Shown here: one piece after another, positions 1 through 8,622 of the stretch
Layout of the letters: the number at the start of each line of letters is the position of its first letter
Numbering within the stretch: position 1 is the first letter of the stretch
Assembly: GCA_019424965.1 (NCBI GenBank)
Contig: JAHYYL010000002.1
Location: 43,010-107,009, forward strand
Direction of reading: 5' to 3'
Length of the DNA: 64,000 nt
DNA from: Collinsella sp.
GTDB taxonomy: Bacteria > Actinomycetota > Coriobacteriia > Coriobacteriales > Coriobacteriaceae
Made by a program: the position numbers and the translations under genes
The notes under the pieces: generated by a model
Told to the model about the DNA's origin: nothing
What the model saw: only the letters and a program-made list of their open reading frames with translations
The model's database searches: none

Positions 1-2727
1 ACCAAACTCACGTATTACGTGACCGAATCGACGCCGAACGGTACGGGGACAACCGAGACTCTCTATAGGCACGAGGTCAGCATCAACGGTGCCATCGTGG
101 GTACCGCTGCCGGCTCCACGATGAGGCTCATCAACGTTTATGCGGGCGGTACGTTTAATCTTGATAGCGGTGTAATTACCCAACAGTATAATTGCAATGT
201 TGGCAACCTCATCTATGCCGAGAACGGCTCTACCGTCAACATGAGCGGTGGCTATGTGTGTGGCGCTTCTAGCTCGGGCGCGGGCATTAAGGTGTCCAAC
301 GATAAAGGTAAGGCCTCGACCCTAAAACTGACCGGTGGCGTAATTGCCGGCAACAGCGCTCCTAGTGGCGGCGGTGTGTATGCTGGAGGTTCCACGGTCA
401 CCATAACTGGTGGCGTAATCTCCGGCAACAGCACACTTCCTTCTGGTATTGGTTTCGGCGGCGGCATCATGGCCGAAGGCGGCAGCGTCACTGTTTCCGG
501 TGGCTACATCACTAACAATAAATATGCCAATTTCTGTGGCAAAGATGGTTATGGCGATCATGGCGGCGCTGGACTTGCCGCTAGAAACGGTACTCATGTC
601 ACCATTTCGGGCGGCCAGATTACCGGCAACTACTCCAAGGAAGCCGGCGGCGGTGTTTATGTCACGGATGTCGACCGTAATGAGCAATCCCGTACGGGTA
701 TGGCGTGGCTGAAAATCACGGGAGGAATTATTGCCTCTAACGTGAGCTACCGATCTGAAGGTGCTGGCATTCGAGTGGGCCAGATGGTTGACGCGATGAT
801 AAATGGGTCGTCAAACGATAGCCCAGTCTACATCACTAATAACTCTTGCATGTCTCGCTTTGACTGGGGCGGAGGCGGTATCTTTGTCCAGGGAAACTCG
901 GATTTGGGCAAGGAGAAGACTGCTGGTAGGCTATTCATATATAACTCGTACATTAGCGCCAATACCGCTGGCGGCTATGGCGGTGGCGTTGCAGTCTGCC
1001 CTACGGGCAAGACGTTGGTAACGAACACTGAGGGCACAGCAATCTTTGGCAATTCGTCTGCCAAAGATCAGCAGGACGCAAAAGCTGATTATAATTCTGA
1101 AAAGAATAGCGGTAACGAAGGCACCCCTCACCTATCCGCTGGTGGCTACGAAGGCCTTGAACACAAAAAGAACCAGGATACTGACGCCTACAATGCCAAA
1201 GAGTTTCGCGAAAACGGCCACGCGGACTTCTTCCTTGCGGCGGAGGATCATAAGACCCCGATCGCGGCGGTGATTGGCAAAATGCTTGGCGGCGGTGACG
1301 CCAAATACAAGGGAAGTAAAGAGCTTACGCAAGCCATTACTATCCCCGCTAACGGTGGCGTGCAGGTATATAAAAGCATCGGCCTGAGCTCGGGTGTTAC
1401 AGCTCAAGGCGAAGCCGCGATCAATGCGCAAAAAGTTGCGACAACGTTCATCACCGGCAACTATTCCTGGGACCATGGCGGCGGCATCATGTCGAACGGC
1501 GACCTGTACATGGGCGCGCCTGAGGACACGTATGTCTATCCGAGCCTCAAGCTCAAGGCGACCAAGGTACTACGTAATTCGCAGACAAATGTGAACGAGA
1601 AGCTCGAAGAGAATCAGTTTACCTTTAGGGTCTACCGCAAGGACTCAACCGACCCTTTGGCTAGCGCGACATTCAATCGTAACGTTTGCACCGAGGTTGG
1701 AACTGCAAAAAATGACGCAAGCGGTAACATCACGTTTGATCTTGATGAACAGTTCGCAACGAGTGGTACAGCTGACATAACCACTATCACATACTACTTG
1801 GTCGAAGATTCCGGCGCTGAACCTGGTATCACGTACGACTCCGCTGTGTATGAGATTGTGGTAAGCGCCAAGGATAACCCGACCGAGCTCATGACTGTTC
1901 CGAAAAAGAACGACCCGAACCAGCAGGTAGCTCTCAAGATCCATAACTACACAATTGAAAACGTCAGTGTGACCAAGCACAAACTCGACAAGTCTTCTGG
2001 GGAGTGGGACAACGTAGGACCGTGGGGCGTAGTGCAGGATAGCAACGGCTATTATTCGATTGCCAACCCCGATGGATCAAAGACCTTCACCAACAAGTAC
2101 ACTCCGTACGAATCTACCGGCTCCTGGACGCCTGCGGCGACCAAGGTCGTTAAGGGTGGCGAGATGAAGGAGTTTACGCTCGAGTTTGCTGATAACAAGA
2201 ACTTTGAGAATGCTAAGACGGTTAAGACCGACCCCGACGGCAAGATTACCACCACTGCCGACGGCGGCAAGTCCCAGACTCTGAGCTTCGACAAGATCGA
2301 GTACAAACTCGATCAACTCAACAAACTTCCGGCTGACTCCACTGGCCGCGGTGCAAGCAAGACCTTTACTTATTACGTCCGCGAACAGCAGCCGAACACG
2401 CTGTTTGCGCACTATAAGTACGACCAGTCGGTCTATCAGATTACGGTCAACGCGGTTGACGACTCTCAAGGCAAGATTAACGTCAATGCTACCTACAAGC
2501 AGATTCAGGATCGTGACGGCAAGTCAGTGACCAACGGCACGACCTACGACCTCACCGACGAGTCCACCCCCACCTTCACCAACACCTACTCCACCTCTTT
2601 GCCCCTTTCTGGTATGTCGGGCGTCACTCTGACGTACCTTGCCGGCGCGGCGGTGCTTTGCGCTGCTGCGGCCTGGATGCACATTCGTCGCAAGGCGAAT
2701 GCGAAGGGAGGCGAGCGTCGTGAATAA
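1..2727 (+). CDS. Sortase-anchored beta-helix surface protein / pilus tip adhesin candidate, 5' truncated
   Basis: Large cell-wall-anchored surface protein. The frame is open from base 1 (the codons before the first possible GTG at 19 read TKLTYYVTE, itself typical of an isopeptide pilin domain), so the true start lies outside the window. In-window residues about 35-480 are rich in GG-x-I-x-GN repeats expected to form a right-handed parallel beta-helix. Residues about 515-640 and 700-855 look like two Spy0128/FctA-type domains that form internal isopeptide bonds (patterns FTFRVY and YYLVED or YYVREQ, then a YD..VYEI strand). The C-terminus has LPLSG at about residue 867, a hydrophobic segment and an RRK tail, a sortase signal. 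It overlaps the next pilin gene by 8 bases, so it belongs to the pilus operon and may be the tip or ancillary adhesin. Ligand unknown. Confidence 0.85.
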   Translation, partial: TKLTYYVTESTPNGTGTTETLYRHEVSINGAIVGTAAGSTMRLINVYAGGTFNLDSGVITQQYNCNVGNLIYAENGSTVNMSGGYVCGASSSGAGIKVSNDKGKASTLKLTGGVIAGNSAPSGGGVYAGGSTVTITGGVISGNSTLPSGIGFGGGIMAEGGSVTVSGGYITNNKYANFCGKDGYGDHGGAGLAARNGTHVTISGGQITGNYSKEAGGGVYVTDVDRNEQSRTGMAWLKITGGIIASNVSYRSEGAGIRVGQMVDAMINGSSNDSPVYITNNSCMSRFDWGGGGIFVQGNSDLGKEKTAGRLFIYNSYISANTAGGYGGGVAVCPTGKTLVTNTEGTAIFGNSSAKDQQDAKADYNSEKNSGNEGTPHLSAGGYEGLEHKKNQDTDAYNAKEFRENGHADFFLAAEDHKTPIAAVIGKMLGGGDAKYKGSKELTQAITIPANGGVQVYKSIGLSSGVTAQGEAAINAQKVATTFITGNYSWDHGGGIMSNGDLYMGAPEDTYVYPSLKLKATKVLRNSQTNVNEKLEENQFTFRVYRKDSTDPLASATFNRNVCTEVGTAKNDASGNITFDLDEQFATSGTADITTITYYLVEDSGAEPGITYDSAVYEIVVSAKDNPTELMTVPKKNDPNQQVALKIHNYTIENVSVTKHKLDKSSGEWDNVGPWGVVQDSNGYYSIANPDGSKTFTNKYTPYESTGSWTPAATKVVKGGEMKEFTLEFADNKNFENAKTVKTDPDGKITTTADGGKSQTLSFDKIEYKLDQLNKLPADSTGRGASKTFTYYVREQQPNTLFAHYKYDQSVYQITVNAVDDSQGKINVNATYKQIQDRDGKSVTNGTTYDLTDESTPTFTNTYSTSLPLSGMSGVTLTYLAGAAVLCAAAAWMHIRRKANAKGGERRE

Positions 2728-4390
2728 GAAAGTTTGCTCCTTCCCGATCGTGTTTGCGCTGCTTGCCCTCCTGATCGGCACCTGCGCGGTTGTGTTCCCC
2801 GCTTCCGCGCAGGCCGCGCCGACCTTGACCGGTTCCATTACGGTGGGCGGCACCGTGGCGCGCAGCTACGACGCCTACCAGATCTTTAGCGCCAACGTCG
2901 TCGACGGCGACAACGACACTAAGATCGCCACCGACCTCGCCTGGGCAAGCGATGCCGTGCGCGACGCCGCGCTGCCTGTGCTGCACAGCGCCGGCATGTC
3001 CAAATCCCAGACCACCGCGCAGGAAGCTGCCGAGTGGCTCAACACCGATTCCCACCTTACGAGCGCGCTGAGCGCACAGCTCGCTCGTTCCCTCCAGAGC
3101 TCTGGCGCCGTGTCCGTGGCCCTTAACGCGGGCACGGCGGCCGAGCTGCCCTGCGGTTACTGGCTCATCGTCGCCGACGACGAAGCCATCGCCCAGGGCG
3201 AGGCCGGCACCGCGCCGATCATGGCCCTGGTGGGCGGCAGTGCCGTCACCGTCAAACCCAAGGCCGCGACGCCCAAGGTGTCCAAGCACGTGCTGGAGGA
3301 TGGCACCGCCGCCTGGCAGAAGGCCGCCGACGCCACGGTCGCCGACGACCTGTACTGGCGCCTCTCTGCCACGGTCCCGGCGGGGCTCACGGCCTACGGC
3401 ACCTATGCGGTGCAGTTCGTCGACACCATGAGCGCGGGGCTCGACCCCTCCAAGGTGGCCGCGAGCGTGCGCGTGTACGTGGCGGCGGGCGCGGACGGCG
3501 GCTTTGACGCCGTCGCCACCGGCAAGGATGGCCGCGCCGGCACCGAGCCCGCGAAGGGCTGGACCGATATCACGGCCCAGTGCGCCACCAAGGTAGCGGC
3601 CGACGGCAAGACCTTCACCGTGCGCACCGGCGATCTCATCGCCGCGCTCGGCGGGGCCGACGCCTTCGCCGCTGGCGCCCGCGTGGTCGCCGTGTACAAC
3701 GCGCCGCTCAACAGCGCATGTAACCACGGCATCGCGAAGGGCAACCCCAACGAGGTGTACCTGCGCTACCCGCGCTCTCCCTTTGCCGATCAGTCCGGCG
3801 ACGCCGGCTTCACCCACACGCCGAGCGACGATGCATGCGCCTACACCTGGGACCTCGCGCTCACCAAGCGCGGCAGCGACGGCGACAAGCCGCTGCCCGG
3901 GGCGGTCCTGAGCATCACCGACGACCGCGGTCGCACGCTGGCGGCCGACGGCACGTGGGATGCGCAAGGCAAGGCCACCGTCACCACGGGCGAGGACGGC
4001 CGCGTGACCGTCTCGGGCGTGGACTCGGGCAAGCTGGAGGTCCGCGAGCTCAAGGCACCCAAGGGCTACACCGCCTTTGAGGGCACGCGCTCCGTGACGG
4101 TCAAGGCCGAGGGTCTGGACGTCGACCAGGTGGCCGCCGCCAAGCCCAAGCTCACCATCACGGCCGAGTCGCCCCTGCGCGCCGACAGCGCGGACGGGTC
4201 GACGGGCAGCCTGGAGGCGTCGCTCATCAACACGCCCACCGGCACACCCCCTAGCATTACCACCGGAGGCTTTATGCCCTCGACTGGCGATATGGCAATG
4301 TACGCCGCGGCCGCCGCAGCGGTCGCCGGAGCCGCGCTCATCGTGGTCGCGCTCCTGGTCAAGCGGGGAGGTGGCAGCCATAAAGAGTAG
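2720..4390 (+). CDS. Pilin with isopeptide D2 and Cna-B-like domains, MPSTG sorting signal
   Basis: Sortase-polymerised fimbrial subunit of 556 residues. The GTG start at 2720 is chosen because GGGAGGCGAG lies just upstream and the product then begins with a good signal peptide (NKKVCSFPIVFALLALLIG, ending near AQAA); an ATG 81 bases earlier would bury it. The N-terminal domain (SYDAYQIFSANVVDG) is paralogous to the next pilin, followed by a D2-type isopeptide domain (about 190-370) and a Cna-B-like domain (about 385-470, LPGAVLSITDDRG then ELKAPKGYTA). It ends with MPSTG at residue 519, a membrane helix and a KRGGGSHK tail. MPSTG differs from the LPLSG and LPLTG of its neighbours. Probably a minor or basal pilin; the exact role is inferred. 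Confidence 0.85.
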   Translation: MNKKVCSFPIVFALLALLIGTCAVVFPASAQAAPTLTGSITVGGTVARSYDAYQIFSANVVDGDNDTKIATDLAWASDAVRDAALPVLHSAGMSKSQTTAQEAAEWLNTDSHLTSALSAQLARSLQSSGAVSVALNAGTAAELPCGYWLIVADDEAIAQGEAGTAPIMALVGGSAVTVKPKAATPKVSKHVLEDGTAAWQKAADATVADDLYWRLSATVPAGLTAYGTYAVQFVDTMSAGLDPSKVAASVRVYVAAGADGGFDAVATGKDGRAGTEPAKGWTDITAQCATKVAADGKTFTVRTGDLIAALGGADAFAAGARVVAVYNAPLNSACNHGIAKGNPNEVYLRYPRSPFADQSGDAGFTHTPSDDACAYTWDLALTKRGSDGDKPLPGAVLSITDDRGRTLAADGTWDAQGKATVTTGEDGRVTVSGVDSGKLEVRELKAPKGYTAFEGTRSVTVKAEGLDVDQVAAAKPKLTITAESPLRADSADGSTGSLEASLINTPTGTPPSITTGGFMPSTGDMAMYAAAAAAVAGAALIVVALLVKRGGGSHKE

Positions 4391-4498
4391 CTGGCAGCCC
4401 CACAGAGAGCGGGGCGAGACGTAGCGAAGTAGATGCTAAGACACAGACAGACAGATTTAGATCAAATGAACTTCAAGCAGAAAGCAGAGGAAAAGAAG

Positions 4499-6274
4499 AT
4501 GAGCATGAGCAAGAACATCGCACGCCTGGCAGTAACCGCCGGCCTCACCGCAGCCCTGAGCTTCGGCGGCGTCATGGCCCAGGTGACCATGGCGTTTGCT
4601 GAGGGCGACCAGGGTAGCATCACGATCAATAGGGTCAACGACGCCAACAAGGACAATACGTTCAAGGCTTATCAGATCTTCAAGGCAAAAGTCGTTGACG
4701 AGAAGGACAAAGGCAAGGTTGCTTCCGATATCGAATGGGCAAATGATGATATCGATTCCAAGGTGATTACCGCCATTAAGGGGTCTACTCAGTACCAGAA
4801 ACTCGTGGATAAAGGCCTCGCCGAGGCGCTCGCAGATGATGCCGCTGCTCCGGTTGTGGCTGAGTGGCTTTCTGTAAATGTGACGGATACTAACGCTAGC
4901 TCGGCAAGCAGCAGCGAGGGTACGCGCGTTGCTCCCGGCGATGTGCTGTATGCAATTGCAGCTGCGGTAACAGACGAGACCCCTGCAGGAAATGCAATTC
5001 CGGTGGACACTTCGTGGACGCGCCCGAACATCACTTCTGATGGCCGTTACGGTGATGGCTATTATCTGTTCGTGTCGGATAGCCTTAAGGCGGACAAGCC
5101 GAATACTGGCACTTCCCCGATCTTTGCCATCGTTGGCGGTGATCCCGTGGTCGTTACCGAGAAGACCAGCATCCCCACGGTCGACAAGCAAATTCTCAAA
5201 GACAGCACGAACAAGACCGCTGATCCTGCGTCCAATGATTGGGCTAACTACGGCGATTCCCAGATTGGCCAGGACATCGACTACAAGCTGACCGGTACAG
5301 TTGCGGACAACATTGCTTCCTATACCAAGTACACGTACGAGTTCCAGGATACACTGAGCAGGGGCCTTGTCGTTAATAAGAAGGAGGCGGACAACACCAG
5401 CCCCGAGGACCTCCACGTCTATATCGTCAACACCAACACCAATACCAAGACTGAGGTCAAGGAGGGCTTCAAGGCTACTGTGACGCCGGCAGCCGATACG
5501 CAGAAGAATAGCGAGCTCCTCAAGGTTTCCTTCGAGGATCTTAAGGCTGTCAAGGATGCCAACGGCACCATCGCTGTCGACAAGGACTCTAAAGTCGTTG
5601 TGACCTACAAAGCTCGTCTCACCAGCGATGTTAGCTACGAGGTCGATGGTAACCGCAACACCGTCAAGCTTGTCTACTCCAACAACCCCATGGGAGAGGG
5701 TGCTGGCACCTCCACCGAGAAGACCGTAGCCGACTACGCTTTCGCCCTCGATGTCACCAAGGTCGCCCAGGATGATCCGACGAAGAAGTTGGAAGCCGGC
5801 TTCAAGGTCCAGGTTCTTGAGAATGCGGACAATAATTTGGTCGGTAAGTGGCTTTCTGCGGACGGCAGCCTTGTTAATGAGGCAAGTGCGCATGAGTTCA
5901 AAACTGACAAAACTACGGGCGAGGTTAAGATTCCGGGTCTCGATGCTGGTACGTACCAAATCACTGAGACCACTACTCCGGCAGGCTATAACACCATTGC
6001 CCCGTTTACCATTATTGTTGCTCCCAATTACGATTCAAATGGAAAACTTGCGGGTCTGCAGGCTACCGTCAAAGATTCCGGCATGGTTAAAGCGGATAAA
6101 GCCACTGCCGCTACCATTCCTGTCACCATCCAGAATAAGAAGGGCTCCGGCCTCCCGCTGACCGGCCTTAACGGCGTGACCTTCACTTGGATCGCTGGTG
6201 GCGCGGTGCTGTGCATCGGCGTGGCGCACCTCATCCGCAGCCGTAAGCAGGCTGAGGAGTCCGAGCAGGAGTAA
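4499..6274 (+). CDS. Major pilin subunit, LPLTG-anchored
   Basis: Fimbrial shaft protein candidate of 591 residues. Start at 4499 is preferred over upstream ATGs (4433, 4466) because AGAGGA sits at 4485-4490 and the product then opens with a signal peptide (MSKNIARLAVTAGLTAALSF). Domains in order: N-terminal pilin domain (GSITINRVND, FKAYQIFKAK), a D2-type isopeptide domain (about 225-400, VDKQIL near its start offers a candidate pilin lysine), a Cna-B-type domain (about 415-520, ending PAGYNTIAPF), LPLTG at residue 552, membrane helix and RSRK tail. It follows the paralogous pilin after 108 bases and is followed by a strong terminator, so the three surface genes form one transcript. The lysine used for polymerisation is a guess. 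Confidence 0.88.
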   Translation: MSMSKNIARLAVTAGLTAALSFGGVMAQVTMAFAEGDQGSITINRVNDANKDNTFKAYQIFKAKVVDEKDKGKVASDIEWANDDIDSKVITAIKGSTQYQKLVDKGLAEALADDAAAPVVAEWLSVNVTDTNASSASSSEGTRVAPGDVLYAIAAAVTDETPAGNAIPVDTSWTRPNITSDGRYGDGYYLFVSDSLKADKPNTGTSPIFAIVGGDPVVVTEKTSIPTVDKQILKDSTNKTADPASNDWANYGDSQIGQDIDYKLTGTVADNIASYTKYTYEFQDTLSRGLVVNKKEADNTSPEDLHVYIVNTNTNTKTEVKEGFKATVTPAADTQKNSELLKVSFEDLKAVKDANGTIAVDKDSKVVVTYKARLTSDVSYEVDGNRNTVKLVYSNNPMGEGAGTSTEKTVADYAFALDVTKVAQDDPTKKLEAGFKVQVLENADNNLVGKWLSADGSLVNEASAHEFKTDKTTGEVKIPGLDAGTYQITETTTPAGYNTIAPFTIIVAPNYDSNGKLAGLQATVKDSGMVKADKATAATIPVTIQNKKGSGLPLTGLNGVTFTWIAGGAVLCIGVAHLIRSRKQAEESEQE

Positions 6275-6374
6275 CGCTCGCTCACCCATCCCTTTGGCAG
6301 GTGGGATGTGATGGCCATGAGACTTGCGGACATTTTTCTCGTCCATTGACGTTCTTGCTTTGCCATTCTCTTTT

Positions 6375-6413
6375 CGGGGCAGACTCCGCACTGGAGTCTG
6401 CCCCGTTTTTTTT
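6375..6413 (+). terminator. Rho-independent terminator of the pilin operon
   Basis: A 12-bp perfect stem (GGGGCAGACTCC at 6376-6387 with its complement at 6393-6404), loop GCACT, followed by eight T. Ends the surface-protein transcript about 100 bases after the major pilin stop. Confidence 0.9.
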
Positions 6414-6558
6414 GGATAACGCAGCCAGCCTCCATCGTCCGATGCGGGCACATTCGTCATCGCGTTTCTTGATTCGTATGAGGTTCGGATTAAGGTCCGT
6501 AGGCGCACGCGCGGTGCGGGCGGTAGAAGGCATTTGCGCCGCAACAAGCGCAAATAAG

Positions 6559-6586
6559 AATGCCCGGGGGTCGGATCCCGGGCATT
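6559..6586. other. 10-bp hairpin, possible second terminator
   Basis: AATGCCCGGG at 6559-6568 pairs perfectly with 6577-6586 around an 8-base loop, followed only by a short TTTAACT. The rest of 6275-6718 outside this and the upstream terminator shows no gene. A further 7-bp dyad CGAATCG/CGATTCG lies at 6666-6685. Confidence 0.5.
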
Positions 6587-6751
6587 TAACTAAAGCTGAA
6601 AACTAGGCTGCCCGCGCTCCCAAACATTTACGCGGGGTGCGTCGTTTTCTCTTGACATTGTATCCCGAATCGCCCCGCCGATTCGAGACATTTTGAAAAC
6701 GCAAATGCTGGCCCATGCATGAGAGGAAGCTCGTTAATTCCGAAAATTATG

Positions 6752-6775
6752 TATAATTCCAATATAAATTGGAAT
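6752..6775 (+). promoter_or_regulatory. -10 box overlapped by an 8-bp inverted repeat (likely autoregulatory operator)
   Basis: TATAAT at 6752-6757 runs into ATTCCAAT (6756-6763), spacer ATAA, and its perfect complement ATTGGAAT (6768-6775), ending 10 bases before the HTH gene start at 6785. No convincing -35 is seen. An operator on the promoter of an HTH-first two-gene cassette fits the negative autoregulation known for AbiEi-type antitoxins; binding here is inferred. Confidence 0.6.
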
Positions 6776-6784
6776 CAAACGAAA

Positions 6785-7756
6785 ATGATGGAAATGAACG
6801 AAGCGCTAATCTACTTACAAGAAGCACTAGGCCTCTCCGCCAAGATCAAAACTTGGCCTGGATTCGCACGCTTGCCGCTGCATCTGCGGGCGATTGAGGT
6901 CCGCGCTGTTGACGCAAACGGTTTTTCGTTTTTGCTTGCGAGTTGGCCTACTGGCGTCGGGCTTCCCGAGGCCAAGAGAGTCTATAGTCAGCTAGCCTTG
7001 CGCGCGGAGACTCCTGTTGTCGTTTCGTTTCCTGATGCCGATGCACGTCAGCGCAAAGCATTGGTCGCACAAGGGATTCCGTTTGTTTGCCCCGGTAGAC
7101 AGGCTTTTCTTCCATTTATGGGCACAGCTTGCACGGAGAGGGGCGGTGCCCGGTTTCGCAATCACGCGACCAAGATGTCACCCAACGCGCAAGCTGCCGC
7201 AATCTGGGGAGCAGCCCGGGAGCCATATCGTCCCTATGACCTTTGTCGTGCGCTTGGGATCTCGGCAAGCCGCGCGAGTGAGGCCATAACCGAGCTTGTT
7301 GACAGGGGACTCGCGAGGCGCGAGCGTCGCGAGCGACGTGTCGTTGTGTTTCCTGTTGCCGTTGATCTTCTGCTCAGTGAGCACATGGCAGAACTTTCCT
7401 CGCCTGTCTCGAAGGTTATTTTTGCAAGGAAGGCACCACAGGTCGACCGCCTCGCTGACGCTGGGGAGACGGCGCTCGCTGCGCGTTCGATGCTCGCTGC
7501 ACCGGGCATGGAACAAAAGGCCGTCTTAAGAAGTGCATGGCGTCAACTGAGCGACCTCGAAGTCGCAGACGGGGAGTTGCCGGATAACGAGACGGCGATG
7601 ATCCAAGTGTGGCGCTATGCGCCCGTGTTTGCCGACTCCTCCCGCGTCGACGACATTTCGCTTGCGCTATCTTTGGCGGCAATCGACGATGAGCGAATTC
7701 AGCTCGAAGTCGATCGCATGTTTGGAAAGGAATATCCATGGCAAGAAGCGCTGTAG
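6785..7756 (+). CDS. AbiEi-like winged-helix regulator/antitoxin candidate
   Basis: About 323 residues from the ATG at 6785 (GGAA at 6771-6774 is the only weak ribosome site; ATGs at 6788, 6794 and 6719 are alternatives). The N-terminal ~130 residues end in a pattern IPFVCPGRQAFLPFMG seen in HTH proteins paired with nucleotidyltransferases. A winged helix follows at about 150-205 (YDLCRALGISASRASEAITELVDRG, then basic RRERRERR), and a C-terminal domain contains AGETALAARSMLA. The next gene, a nucleotidyltransferase, overlaps its 3' end by 19 bases, so the two are translationally coupled. Antitoxin/autorepressor of a type IV-like AbiE system is the best guess; a plain transcriptional regulator is the alternative. 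Confidence 0.65.
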   Translation: MMEMNEALIYLQEALGLSAKIKTWPGFARLPLHLRAIEVRAVDANGFSFLLASWPTGVGLPEAKRVYSQLALRAETPVVVSFPDADARQRKALVAQGIPFVCPGRQAFLPFMGTACTERGGARFRNHATKMSPNAQAAAIWGAAREPYRPYDLCRALGISASRASEAITELVDRGLARRERRERRVVVFPVAVDLLLSEHMAELSSPVSKVIFARKAPQVDRLADAGETALAARSMLAAPGMEQKAVLRSAWRQLSDLEVADGELPDNETAMIQVWRYAPVFADSSRVDDISLALSLAAIDDERIQLEVDRMFGKEYPWQEAL

Positions 7757-8511
7757 AGGGTCTCCAAGAATTTCAGCAGCATATGCAAGAAGCTGCAGGA
7801 TCGTATGCCCTTATCGGCGGCACAGCATGCGACATTTTGCTCGCGGAGGCGGGGCTTTCATTCAGGGCGACTCATGATTTTGATGTGGTAATTGTCGCCG
7901 ATGACCGGTTGTCTCAGACGGCAGAAGCCATATGGACTTTGGTGCGTGATGGCGGCTACCGCTGCGGCTGGGGCGAAGGCAAAGGCTCATGTTTTTATCG
8001 GTTTACAGAGCCAAAGAGGCCGGGTTACCCCCATATGATCGAGCTCTTCGCGAAGTGCCCCGACTTTCTAAAGGGTCGTGAGGGGATTGATGTGGCGCCA
8101 ATTCGCGTTGATGAAAACATAAGCAGTCTTTCGGCAATTTTGTTGGACGATGCTTACTACAGCTTGTTCCTTCAGGGAATTCGGACCGTAGGCGGCGTTT
8201 CGGTCCTGGGTACGGAATACATTGTCCCGTTCAAAGCGAAGGCGTATCTCGACCTAAAAGCTAGAAGGGAAGCGGGGGAGAACGTTGATTCGAGGAAGGT
8301 AAAAAAGCATAAACGCGATGCGCTGAGGCTTGCTCAGCTGCTTGGCGAGTCGGAAGGTGTCGACCTGCGCGGAGAACTGAAGGACGATATGCTTGCGTTT
8401 GTTAAAGATTGTGAGGTGGGCGACGTCAATCTGAAACAGATCGGGGTTGTGGGCGCAACGATGGTGCAGTTGCTCGAGACGATGAAAGCAACATATGGCT
8501 TGATTGGTTGA
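7738..8511 (+). CDS. AbiEii-like nucleotidyltransferase (toxin candidate)
   Basis: 257-residue protein with the DNA-polymerase-beta nucleotidyltransferase fold signature: G27-G28-T29 followed by R43-x-T-x-D47-x-D49 (two likely metal-binding aspartates), and a later K-rich helix FKAKAYLDLKAR plus KKHKRDALRLAQ that resembles the fourth AbiEii motif. AAAGGA lies 8 bases before the ATG. Members of the AbiEii family use NTP/GTP and some inhibit growth by tRNA modification; the target here is unknown. It overlaps and is coupled to the upstream HTH gene. The pair lies between the pilins and their sortase, which suggests insertion into the pilus locus. It could instead be an aminoglycoside-type nucleotidyltransferase, but no such resistance signature is visible. 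Confidence 0.65.
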   Translation: MARSAVEGLQEFQQHMQEAAGSYALIGGTACDILLAEAGLSFRATHDFDVVIVADDRLSQTAEAIWTLVRDGGYRCGWGEGKGSCFYRFTEPKRPGYPHMIELFAKCPDFLKGREGIDVAPIRVDENISSLSAILLDDAYYSLFLQGIRTVGGVSVLGTEYIVPFKAKAYLDLKARREAGENVDSRKVKKHKRDALRLAQLLGESEGVDLRGELKDDMLAFVKDCEVGDVNLKQIGVVGATMVQLLETMKATYGLIG

Positions 8512-8592
8512 GTGGGGTTACGTGGCCCGGACGGTGCAGTCTAACTGCGTTGTCCGGCGTACGAGCTCGCTAATCGGCTATTATTTGTTTAG

Positions 8593-8606
8593 ACAACTTG
8601 AGTTGT
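8593..8606. promoter_or_regulatory. Short palindrome before the sortase gene
   Basis: ACAACT-TG-AGTTGT, a perfect 6-bp dyad with a 2-base centre, ends just before the ribosome site GAGGAG of the sortase gene. It could be an operator or chance. Confidence 0.25.
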
Positions 8607-8622
8607 AGAGGAGTGACCGGCG

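Noticed and set aside
2624..4381. 585-residue open frame on the minus strand opposite the second pilin
   Set aside because: GC-rich antisense shadow; its composition is Arg/Gly/His-rich low complexity, whereas the plus-strand pilin has signal peptide, domains and sorting signal.
6652..6680. TTGACA at 6652 as a -35 of the AbiE-like operon
   Set aside because: No -10 at proper spacing (GC-rich), and it is 94 bases from the TATAAT used in the operator region.
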